This document shows positions 41,459 to 49,856 of a DNA stretch of 64,000 nucleotides, one piece after another. Each line of letters starts with the position of its first letter. Positions within the stretch are counted from its first letter, which is position 1. The notes under the pieces are model-generated. The model saw only the letters and a list, made by a program, of their open reading frames with translations, was not told the origin of the DNA and did no database searches. The translations under genes were made by a program, and so were the position numbers. Location of the stretch: contig NZ_CP066126.1 of assembly GCF_020544465.1 (NCBI RefSeq), positions 496,001-560,000 of the forward strand. Reading direction: 5' to 3'. Origin of the DNA: Chromobacterium rhizoryzae (lineage in GTDB: Bacteria > Pseudomonadota > Gammaproteobacteria > Burkholderiales > Chromobacteriaceae).

Positions 41459-41600
41459 GTCTTCTCTCATCCGGACTATTACCGTCGGCTCTGGCCTGTC
41501 ACCAGATCTGCTGACCTTCCGCCGGGAAGCGGAAGCGCTCGCGGGCTCGATCTTGCGATCATACCGCCGGTGGGGAATTGCACCCCGCCCTGAAGACGTT
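41459..41600 (-). promoter_or_regulatory. FMN (RFN) riboswitch of ribB
   Basis: The minus strand contains the conserved RFN blocks in order: GGGCGGGGTGCAATTCCCCA, CCGGCGGTATGATC, AGCCCGCGAGCG, GGTCAGCAGATCTGGTG, GCCGACGGTAATAGTCCGGA, TGAGAGAAG. This is the FMN aptamer; FMN binding would favour the downstream terminator and shut off ribB. Confidence 0.93.
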
Positions 41601-41689
41601 GCGTTGGCCCGCGATGATGGGCGGGCCAGCGGCGATTATAGCGCGGTGGTAAGATTGGGCATTCGTTTTTTTGGCCGGCGGCTGACACC

Positions 41690-42724
<1,035 letters not shown>

Positions 42725-42841
42725 CGCGCCGGCCGGCGCTGTCGCTTGCGCGCAGCAGCATGGCCATCCCTTGATCGCCGCCGCCGCCGCGCGGGCGTAC
42801 AATGCCTGCTTTCACGCATTCCGCTGCGGCGGGGGATGATT

Positions 42842-43249
42842 ATGTTCTACGCTTTGTTCGGCCTGACCTTGGCGGTGGCGATCGCCACTTCGATTTTCAC
42901 CGCGCGCTTTTTCGATCCGGCGGTCAACAAGATTCTGGCGCGAGTCCTGGGACGGGATTTGACCGATGCCTGGCGCAAGTACATTTTCTTCGCCATCGTG
43001 GTCACCGGCGTGTCCGGCGGCGTGCGGCAGTGGGCGCTGGAGAAGTATCTGCCGCCGGCGGCGGGCAAGGGCAGCACGGTGATGGAGCTGACCGGCGAAC
43101 GCTGGTTGCTGGAGCTGTTCAATACCTTCATCGACACCCTGCGCTCGATTGCCTGGGTGATGTTGTTGTTCTTCCTGTGCGCGATGCTGGCCTATGTGAT
43201 CATGAAGGCGGTGGAGATGCGCAAAGGCGAGCAGGCCTCCGACGAATGA
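42842..43249 (+). CDS. Two-helix inner-membrane protein, conserved hypothetical
   Basis: A 135-residue protein with an N-terminal helix (MFYALFGLTLAVAIATSIFTARFF), a KYIFFAIVVTGVSGGVR segment and a C-terminal helix (IAWVMLLFFLCAMLAYVIM). No family recognised. ATG 42842 is preferred over ATG 42836 because a GGGGG ribosome site sits 6 bases before it. A bidirectional terminator follows. Confidence 0.75.
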   Translation: MFYALFGLTLAVAIATSIFTARFFDPAVNKILARVLGRDLTDAWRKYIFFAIVVTGVSGGVRQWALEKYLPPAAGKGSTVMELTGERWLLELFNTFIDTLRSIAWVMLLFFLCAMLAYVIMKAVEMRKGEQASDE

Positions 43250-43250
43250 A

Positions 43251-43278
43251 AAAATCCCGGTCCATGACCGGGATTTTT
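43251..43278. terminator. Bidirectional terminator
   Basis: Stem 43251-43261 with 43265-43275 (AAAATCCCGGT/ACCGGGATTTT) between the membrane-protein and potD-like genes, A and T tracts on either side. Confidence 0.85.
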
Positions 43279-43297
43279 CTTTGAAGCGCGGCGCGGC

Positions 43298-44371
43298 TCA
43301 GCGGCCGATTTTGATTTGCGACCACAAGCGGTTCAGATCGCGACGGGATTTCACGTCCAGATCTTTCAGCGCCACGTATTTGCCCTTGGCCGGCTCCAGC
43401 ATGATCACCGGATTGGCCTTGATCTGCGGTTTGAAGAAGGCCTCGGCCGCCTTGACCGGATTGGTTGCGCCGATCTGGTTGGAAATCTCGGCGGCGTTCT
43501 TGCCGTCCAGCATGAAATTGATGAAGCGGTGCGCCAGGTCCGGACGCGGGGCGTCCTTCAACACCACCATATTATCCACCGCCAGGATATTGCCTTCTTT
43601 CTGCGGCTGGTAAGCCAGCTTGAACGGGCGTTTGGCGTGCTGCGCGTCCTGCTGCGCCTGGAACAGATCGTTGGAATAGCCGTGTGCCACCCAGATATTG
43701 CCGACGGTCAGCTCTTTGATATAGCTCTGGTTGTTGAAGGCGGCCCAATAGGGCTTGGCTTTGCGGATCACGTCGGCCGCGGCCTTCCAGTCTGCTGGCT
43801 GGACGGAGTTGGCGTCCTTGCCCAGATAGAGCAGGGCGGCGGACATCAGTTCGCGCTGAGAATCCAGCACGGTGACCCTGCCCTTGATCTTGGTCAGCAC
43901 CGCCGGATCGAAGATCAGCGCCCAGCTGTTGGCCTGCGGCAGCACGCCGGCTTTTTGCAACTGGGTTTCGTTGTAGCCTAGCAAGGTCAGCGACACCACG
44001 GTGGGCGCGGCCACCTTGTTGCCGGCGTCGAACGGCGCGTTCAAGTTCAGATAGCCGGCATTGAGGTTTTTCCAGTTGGGCAGCAGCGCCTTGTTCAGCG
44101 GCTGGGTCTTGCCCTGCTTGATCAGCGTGCTGACGGCGAAGGCGGTGGGAAACACCATGTCGTAGCCTTTGGCGCCGGCGGCCAGCTTGGCCAGCATTTC
44201 CTCGTTGTCCCCGTAATAGTCCTGCACTAGCCTGCATTTGCACGATTGTTCGAAACGCTTGGCGGTGTCTGCGGACAAGGCGTTGTTCCAGTTGTAGATA
44301 TGGAGTACGTCCTCGGCCATTGCCGAGCCCCAAGTCAGAGCCAGAAGCGCCGAAAGGGCCAGCTTTTTCAT
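43298..44371 (-). CDS. Polyamine-binding periplasmic protein (PotD/PotF-like)
   Basis: A 357-residue secreted binding protein for putrescine/spermidine. Signal peptide MKKLALSALLALTWGSAMA, then EDVLHIYNWNNALSADTAKRFE (the typical YNW start), AAPTVVSLTLLGYNETQLQKAG and IKELTVGNIWVAHGYSNDLFQAQQ. No ABC permease or ATPase genes are adjacent, so it is an orphan. PotD versus PotF specificity cannot be decided here. Confidence 0.87.
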   Translation of the reverse strand: MKKLALSALLALTWGSAMAEDVLHIYNWNNALSADTAKRFEQSCKCRLVQDYYGDNEEMLAKLAAGAKGYDMVFPTAFAVSTLIKQGKTQPLNKALLPNWKNLNAGYLNLNAPFDAGNKVAAPTVVSLTLLGYNETQLQKAGVLPQANSWALIFDPAVLTKIKGRVTVLDSQRELMSAALLYLGKDANSVQPADWKAAADVIRKAKPYWAAFNNQSYIKELTVGNIWVAHGYSNDLFQAQQDAQHAKRPFKLAYQPQKEGNILAVDNMVVLKDAPRPDLAHRFINFMLDGKNAAEISNQIGATNPVKAAEAFFKPQIKANPVIMLEPAKGKYVALKDLDVKSRRDLNRLWSQIKIGR

Positions 44372-44450
44372 ACGCGTGAATCCTTAAGTTCAAAGAATGG
44401 GAGGGTAAAAAGGGAAGCGGAGCGAAGGCGCCGCGGCGCCTCCGCCTCCG

Positions 44451-45569
44451 TCACAGCGCGACCATATTGTCGCGATGGATCAGTTCCGGTTCGATCATGT
44501 AGCCGAGCGCGGCCTCGATCTCGCGGGTGGGTTTTTGCATGATGGTGCGCGCTTCGCTGGAGCTGTAGTTGACCAGGCCGCGCGCCACTTCCTTGCCTTC
44601 CTGATCGACGCAGGCCACCGCCTCGCCGCGCAGGAAGTCGCCTTCCACTGCGCAAACGCCGATAGGCAGCAGGCTGGTGCCGCGTTCCCGCACCGCCAGC
44701 GCCGCGCCGGCGTCCAGCACCAGACGGCCGGACAGCTTCAGATGATCCGCCAGCCATTGCTTGCGCGCCGCCATGCGGCTGGTGGGCGGCAGCAACTGGG
44801 TGCCGATGCCTTCGCCGTCCGCCAGGCGCGACAGCACTTGATGCTCGCGGCCGCAGGCGATCACGGTGGCCGCGCCGCTACGCGCCGCGCGCTTGGCGGC
44901 GAGAATCTTGGTGATCATGCCGCCGGTGCCCACGCTGGAACCGGCGCCGCCGGCCATCTCTTCCAGCCGGGCTTCGCCGGCGACGGCTTCGTGGATGAAT
45001 TCCGCGTCCGGGTGTTTGCGCGGGTCCGCGCTGTACAGGCCTTGCTGATCGGTGAGAATGATCAGCGCGTCGGCCTCGATCAGATTGGTCACCAGCGCGC
45101 CCAGGGTGTCGTTGTCGCCGAAGCGGATTTCGTCGGTGACGACGGTGTCGTTCTCGTTGATGATGGGCACCGCGTTCAGGTTCAACAGGCTGGTCAGCGT
45201 GGAGCGGGCGTTCAGGTAACGGGTGCGGTCGGCCAGGTCCTCGTGGGTCAGCAGGATTTGCGCGGTTTGCAGGCCAAAGCCGCGGAAGGCGGTTTCGTAG
45301 GCCTGGCACAGGCCCATCTGGCCGACCGCCGCCGCGGCCTGCAATTCGTGCACGCCCTTGGGGCGCACGGTCCAGCCCAAGCGCTGGCAGCCCTCGGCGA
45401 TCGCGCCGCTGGAAACCAGCACCACCTGCTTGCCGCGCCGCTTCAGCTCGGCGATCTCCGCGGCCCAGCGATCAAGCGCCGCCCTGTCCAGGCCCTTGCC
45501 GTCATTGGTGACGAGACTGGAGCCGACCTTGACCACAATCCGGTCTGCGGCGTGAATAACCGAGCGCAT
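44451..45569 (-). CDS. proB: Glutamate 5-kinase
   Basis: First enzyme of proline synthesis, 372 residues: amino-acid kinase domain (RIVVKVGSSLVTNDGKGLD, QVVLVSSGAIAEGCQRLGW, NENDTVVTDEIRFGDNDTLGALV, GTGGMITKILAAKRAARSG) and C-terminal PUA domain (GRLVLDAGAALAVRERGTSLLPIGV). ATG 45569 has GGAG seven bases upstream; ATG 45581 is less likely. proA is not adjacent. Confidence 0.96.
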   Translation of the reverse strand: MRSVIHAADRIVVKVGSSLVTNDGKGLDRAALDRWAAEIAELKRRGKQVVLVSSGAIAEGCQRLGWTVRPKGVHELQAAAAVGQMGLCQAYETAFRGFGLQTAQILLTHEDLADRTRYLNARSTLTSLLNLNAVPIINENDTVVTDEIRFGDNDTLGALVTNLIEADALIILTDQQGLYSADPRKHPDAEFIHEAVAGEARLEEMAGGAGSSVGTGGMITKILAAKRAARSGAATVIACGREHQVLSRLADGEGIGTQLLPPTSRMAARKQWLADHLKLSGRLVLDAGAALAVRERGTSLLPIGVCAVEGDFLRGEAVACVDQEGKEVARGLVNYSSSEARTIMQKPTREIEAALGYMIEPELIHRDNMVAL

Positions 45570-45758
45570 CCAAAACTCCATAAGTCGAAAACGATAGATG
45601 CGGGGGAGTGTACCCGAAAAAGCGGGGGGCGGACCGTCTCCAGCGGCGAGGGCGTCCGCCGGCGGCCAAGCGACGGCGCCAGCCCGTTGATTACAAGGGC
45701 TTTGATCCGGACCGCGGCATCCGGCCGGCCAGGCGGCACGATAAAAGCTTGATCTGGA

Positions 45759-47261
45759 TCAGAAATGCTCGCTGTCGCGGTATTCCATGATCTGGAACAG
45801 CGGAGTCTGCGCGTGCAGACGCGACACCCGGATCAGGCTTTCCCGTTCGCCGTCGTGCAGGCGGAATTCGCGCAACTGGCTATACGGGCGTCCCGCCATC
45901 AACAGCAGTTTGGGCGCGCCGGCAGGCGTGGCCAGCAGCAAGACGAACTGAAAGCTGTCGCCGGGATGGGTAATGCTGGGCACGGCCAGCGCGGGCCGGG
46001 GCGGCCCGCCGATGAATTCCACGCCGCATTCGATCTCCCGCCCGTCCGCGCGCAGCGCGACCCAGCGAGCGATGCCCAGCTTGGCGTTTTCCGGCTGATT
46101 GGGCGGCGTGACCAGCAGCAACTCGCCGGCGCGCAAGGATTGATCGCGCGGTTGGCCGTGCAGCAGCAAGCCGTTGTCGCTCTGGTTGGAAATAGCCAGC
46201 AAGCAGGGCGGCGGCGGCGGGCGTTGGCGCGGCGTGTCCTCTTCCGCGGCGATGCCGGGCAACTGCCAGCTCAGATCGTTGCGATGGAACCAGATGCCCG
46301 GCAGCGCGGCGACGATTTCAATAATGGTTTGGGTCTTGAGCCGCGGGTGGCGGCGGCGTTTGGGCTGATGCCACTCCTCCACCAAGAGGGACAAGAGCTG
46401 CAACTCGTCTATCATCAGGCCTTGTTGGCGATTGTTCTGCGCCTTTTGCAGCGCTTCGCGGCTTTTCTCCAGAATGTCGCGCAGCGGCTCCAGATCCAGC
46501 AGAAAGCAGCCGGGGCCCAATTTGCTTGCGGAAATCGGCAGAAAGCGCGGCGGGGAATCGATCTGTTGGTCCACCAGATAGCCGTGCACCGGCTGAGTCA
46601 AGGCTTCCACCGGGATCAGCCGGGCCTTGGCGGCCAGGTCGAAGATCAACTGCCGCGACAAGGCCTGTTCGGTGGGGGCGAGGCGATTGCTGGGCGTCAG
46701 TCCCATCAGCAGAATTTGCAGATAAATGGTCTGGATGGAGTCGTCGTTGGCCAGACCCTTGTCCTGCCAGCCGCGGCTGCTGGCGAAGATATGCAGCTGG
46801 TGGCAGTCATACCAGAAGTCCGGCGTGATCGGGCTATAACATTGCTGGCTGATGCTTAGCAACTGGCGCGCCGCCATCATGGTGTAGGCCATCAGCTCGA
46901 TTTTCGGATGTTCGCGATCCAGCAGGCTGCGCTTGGCAAGGCGATCGTGCAGCGTCTGTTTGAAAGTGATGAAAATCATTGCAAACAGCTCGACGCTGAG
47001 CAAGGCCAGCTGTCGCACTTTTGGCGTGCCCAGGCTGTCGTGCTGACGAATCTCGTTTTCCAGCAGCGGGTAATAGCGGTCCACCGCTTTTAGATACAGC
47101 TTCAGCAGCTTGTGGCGCAAATGGCTGTCCAGCGGAACCCGGGACAGGTTTTGCAGGGACTGGCTCAATAAGCGTCCGCATTCGGGCAGGTCGGTGAAGG
47201 GCAGCCGCTCCAGCCATGCCGCCACACTATCCGGTTGAGTATCTATCAGCAGAGGATCCAT
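45759..47261 (-). CDS. PilZ-like protein with long N-terminal helical region
   Basis: About 500 residues, uncharacterised. The N-terminal ~290 residues are helical with no known domain. A candidate PilZ domain follows: RxxxR in PKRRRHPRLKTQTIIE (near residue 300) and the NxSxxG element in LAISNQSDNGLLLHG (near 356), then a beta-rich C terminus (ECGVEFIGG). The two motifs and their spacing suggest c-di-GMP binding; this is inference. Start ATG 47261 chosen; ATG 47291 is possible. Confidence 0.7.
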   Translation of the reverse strand: MDPLLIDTQPDSVAAWLERLPFTDLPECGRLLSQSLQNLSRVPLDSHLRHKLLKLYLKAVDRYYPLLENEIRQHDSLGTPKVRQLALLSVELFAMIFITFKQTLHDRLAKRSLLDREHPKIELMAYTMMAARQLLSISQQCYSPITPDFWYDCHQLHIFASSRGWQDKGLANDDSIQTIYLQILLMGLTPSNRLAPTEQALSRQLIFDLAAKARLIPVEALTQPVHGYLVDQQIDSPPRFLPISASKLGPGCFLLDLEPLRDILEKSREALQKAQNNRQQGLMIDELQLLSLLVEEWHQPKRRRHPRLKTQTIIEIVAALPGIWFHRNDLSWQLPGIAAEEDTPRQRPPPPPCLLAISNQSDNGLLLHGQPRDQSLRAGELLLVTPPNQPENAKLGIARWVALRADGREIECGVEFIGGPPRPALAVPSITHPGDSFQFVLLLATPAGAPKLLLMAGRPYSQLREFRLHDGERESLIRVSRLHAQTPLFQIMEYRDSEHF

Positions 47262-47363
47262 AGTTTGTTCTGGCAGGATGAGCGGCGGCATGCAAGGCGA
47301 TTCACAATGTAAATCTTGCCAAATCGCATGCTATGGGCACTCACCCCGCCATGGCAAGGAGGA

Positions 47364-48716
47364 TCACGGCAAAGCGATGCTTTGGCCGTCGGCGGTGTTG
47401 GATGCGCGCGCCAGTTCCTCCAGCATGGCTTCGGCGGCGGCGATCAGGAAAGCCATTTCCTCGTCGGTGATCGAGTAGGGCGGCATGAAGTAAACGGTGT
47501 TGCCGATCGGACGCAGCAGGCATCCGCGGCGCAGCATCGCGGCAAAGCAGGCCTGGGCGAAATCGGCTCGAGCGGTGTCGACCTCGAAGGCCCAGATCAT
47601 GCCGCGGTGACGGAAATCCCTGACATCCGGCCGTGCCCGCAAGCCAGCCATCAGCGTGTTGAAGCGCTGGGCCTTGGCGGCGTTGACGGCCAGAACATCT
47701 TCCTCCGCAAAGATATCCAGCACCGCCAGGGCCGCGGCGCAGGCCAGCGCATTGCCGGTATAGCTGTGCGAATGCAAGAAACCCCGGGTGACGTCGTCGT
47801 GATAGAAGGCCTGGTAAATCGGATCGCTGGTCAACACGCAGGAGAGCGGCAGGAAGCCGCCGGTAATGCCTTTGGACAGGCAGAGAAAGTCCGGCGTGAT
47901 GTCGGCTTGCTGGTAGGCGAACAGACTGCCGGTCCGGCCAAAGCCGACGGCGATTTCATCGGCGATCAAGTGCACCTGATATTGGTCGCACAGCCGGCGC
48001 AGCTCGCTCAGATACAGCGGATCGTACATCGCCATCCCGGCCGCGCCTTGAACCAAGGGCTCCACGATGACGGCGGCCACTTCCCCCGCGTGTTTGGCCA
48101 GCAGGCTTTCCAGCGCCTGGATCGCTCTGAGCGCGGCATCGGCCGCGCTTTCTCCGGGCAGCGTGCGGCGGGCGTCCGGAGACGGCGCGCGCAGGCCCGG
48201 CTTCAGCAAGCCGGCGTAAGTGTTGGAAAACAAGGGAACGTCGGTCACGGCCAGGGCGCCGACGGTTTCTCCGTGGTAACTGTTTTCCAGGCTGATGAAG
48301 CGGGTCTTGTCCGTTTGTCTCTGGTTGCGCCAATAGTGAAAGCTCATCTTGAGCGCAATTTCCGTGGCGCTGGCGCCGTCGGATCCATAGAACACGTGGG
48401 CCAGGCCGCTGAGCTTGGCCAGACGTTCCGACAACTCCACCACAGGCTGATGCGTAAAGCCCGCCAACATCACGTGCTCCAGCTTGTCCAGCTGATCCTT
48501 GATCGCCTGCTTGATCCGAGGCTGACCATGGCCAAACAGATTGACCCACCAGGAGCTGACCCCGTCCAGATAGCGCTTGCCGTCGAAGTCGCTCAGCCAG
48601 ACGCCGTCAGCGCTGGCGATGGGCACGATGGGCAAAGCCTCATGACGTTTCATCTGGGTGCAGGGGTGCCAGACGGTGTTGAAGCTGCGCTGCAGCCAGT
48701 CTTGGTTATCACTCAT
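47364..48716 (-). CDS. bioA: Adenosylmethionine-8-amino-7-oxononanoate aminotransferase
   Basis: PLP enzyme of biotin synthesis, 450 residues, converting KAPA to DAPA with SAM as amino donor. Motifs: HPCTQMKRHEALPIV, LDGVSSWWVNLFGHGQPRI, YGSDGASATEIALKMSFHYW, LIADEIAVGFGRTG and the PLP lysine in FLCLSKGITGGFLPLS. The W-W in SSWWVN is characteristic of BioA rather than other class-III aminotransferases. The other bio genes are not adjacent. Confidence 0.95.
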   Translation of the reverse strand: MSDNQDWLQRSFNTVWHPCTQMKRHEALPIVPIASADGVWLSDFDGKRYLDGVSSWWVNLFGHGQPRIKQAIKDQLDKLEHVMLAGFTHQPVVELSERLAKLSGLAHVFYGSDGASATEIALKMSFHYWRNQRQTDKTRFISLENSYHGETVGALAVTDVPLFSNTYAGLLKPGLRAPSPDARRTLPGESAADAALRAIQALESLLAKHAGEVAAVIVEPLVQGAAGMAMYDPLYLSELRRLCDQYQVHLIADEIAVGFGRTGSLFAYQQADITPDFLCLSKGITGGFLPLSCVLTSDPIYQAFYHDDVTRGFLHSHSYTGNALACAAALAVLDIFAEEDVLAVNAAKAQRFNTLMAGLRARPDVRDFRHRGMIWAFEVDTARADFAQACFAAMLRRGCLLRPIGNTVYFMPPYSITDEEMAFLIAAAEAMLEELARASNTADGQSIALP

Positions 48717-48854
48717 ATCTGTTCTATGTATTCAGACTAAGCATCCGATGCTATCACAGGGATAAAGAGCGCGGACTGACCAAAAACGTCACATTTCTAC
48801 CTGTTGCGCTATTTATGCTTGTCGGATTGAGTGAGATGGTGGTGGAAGAGGGGG

Positions 48855-48870
48855 TGGCATGGTTTCTGCA
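48855..48870 (+). promoter_or_regulatory. Probable sigma-54 promoter of the pilin operon
   Basis: TGGCATGGTTTCTGCA: GG (48856-48857) and GC (48868-48869) have the required spacing (GG-N10-GC). Predicted start about 48881, 28 bp before the pilin start codon. Matches the usual RpoN/PilR control of major pilins. Confidence 0.65.
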
Positions 48871-48908
48871 TAAGTCGCTCCCTATAAAACAAGCCTTGGA
48901 GCCGAGCA

Positions 48909-49331
48909 ATGAGGAAGGCGGCTGGTTTTACCTTGATTGAACTAATGATTGTTGTCGCCATTATCGGCATTTTGGCGGCGATTGCGATTCCGGCTTATCA
49001 GGACTATGTCATTCGTTCAAAAGTTTCTGAAGGGCTGACTTTTTTGGATCATGCAAAAACCACGGTTAGTGAGTCTTATCTAGCGAATAATACATGGCCG
49101 GCTAATAATGCTAGTGCTGGGATGCCAAGCTCTCTGTCTGGCAAGACTGTTAGTGATGTTCGAATTAGTCTAAGTAATGGGGTGAGTATCATTACTGCTA
49201 CATTTCAGGCAAGTGCAGTGCCTGGGTTGACTGTAGTGTTCACCCCAAGTGTGGCAAGCGGTAATGCAGTGCAGTGGTTGTGTTCAGGGCAAGGGCAAAA
49301 TATTCAATACTTACCGTCATCGTGTCGGTAA
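48909..49331 (+). CDS. Type IV major pilin-like prepilin 1
   Basis: A 140-residue type IVa prepilin. A 6-residue leader MRKAAG is cleaved before Phe by the prepilin peptidase; the mature N terminus FTLIELMIVVAIIGILAAIAIPAYQDY is the classical hydrophobic spine with Glu5. A C-terminal cysteine pair (WLCSGQ...LPSSCR) forms the D-loop disulfide. Ser/Ala-rich surface region (NNASAGMPSSLSGK) offers possible O-glycosylation sites. First gene after a sigma-54 promoter; low-GC coding sequence. Confidence 0.92.
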   Translation: MRKAAGFTLIELMIVVAIIGILAAIAIPAYQDYVIRSKVSEGLTFLDHAKTTVSESYLANNTWPANNASAGMPSSLSGKTVSDVRISLSNGVSIITATFQASAVPGLTVVFTPSVASGNAVQWLCSGQGQNIQYLPSSCR

Positions 49332-49350
49332 TTTTTACAGGAGTTATTTT

Positions 49351-49803
49351 ATGAAGATTCGTGTGCAACAGGGCTTTACCCTGATCGAGCTGATGATTGT
49401 CGTAGCCATCATCGGTATTCTTGCTGCAATTGCTATTCCTGCTTACCAAGATTATACGGTTCGGGCTAAAGTGACGGAAGGGCTGTCTGCAGCGGCCGCA
49501 GCAAAAACGGCTATTTCTGAAATGGCCATCTCCAATGGCTCTATGCCAAGTAATGCTTCTGGACTTGCTGCATTTACATCGCCAAGCACTAAGTATGTGT
49601 CGGGTGTAACTTATGCATTAAGCAGTTCAAATGGTGTACTAACAGTGGCGCTTAATGCTTCTGCTGTTGGTGGAAATGTAACCAGTACAGCTAATCAATT
49701 CACTTTGACAGGAACCTTGGCTAGTGGCTCGGTGGCATGGACATGTAGCGCTGGAACTTCCAACCCGATTCCATCTCAGTATCTGCCTGCAAACTGCCGC
49801 TAA
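49351..49803 (+). CDS. Type IV major pilin-like prepilin 2
   Basis: A 150-residue type IVa prepilin (leader MKIRVQQG, then FTLIELMIVVAIIGILAAIAIPAYQDY). The D-loop cysteines are WTCSAG and LPANCR. It starts 19 bp after pilin 1 with AGGAG just upstream and ends before a strong terminator, so the two are one operon. The N-terminal spine is nearly identical to pilin 1 whereas the C-terminal halves are unalike: tandem duplication followed by divergence. Confidence 0.92.
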   Translation: MKIRVQQGFTLIELMIVVAIIGILAAIAIPAYQDYTVRAKVTEGLSAAAAAKTAISEMAISNGSMPSNASGLAAFTSPSTKYVSGVTYALSSSNGVLTVALNASAVGGNVTSTANQFTLTGTLASGSVAWTCSAGTSNPIPSQYLPANCR

Positions 49804-49821
49804 GTAGTTGCGTTTATCAAG

Positions 49822-49845
49822 AAGGCTCCTGTGGGGGCCTTTTTT
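49822..49845 (+). terminator. Terminator of the pilin operon
   Basis: 8-bp stem (49822-49829 with 49834-49841, one G-T pair), loop of 4, then T run. Confidence 0.78.
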
Positions 49846-49856
49846 GACGGATAGCT

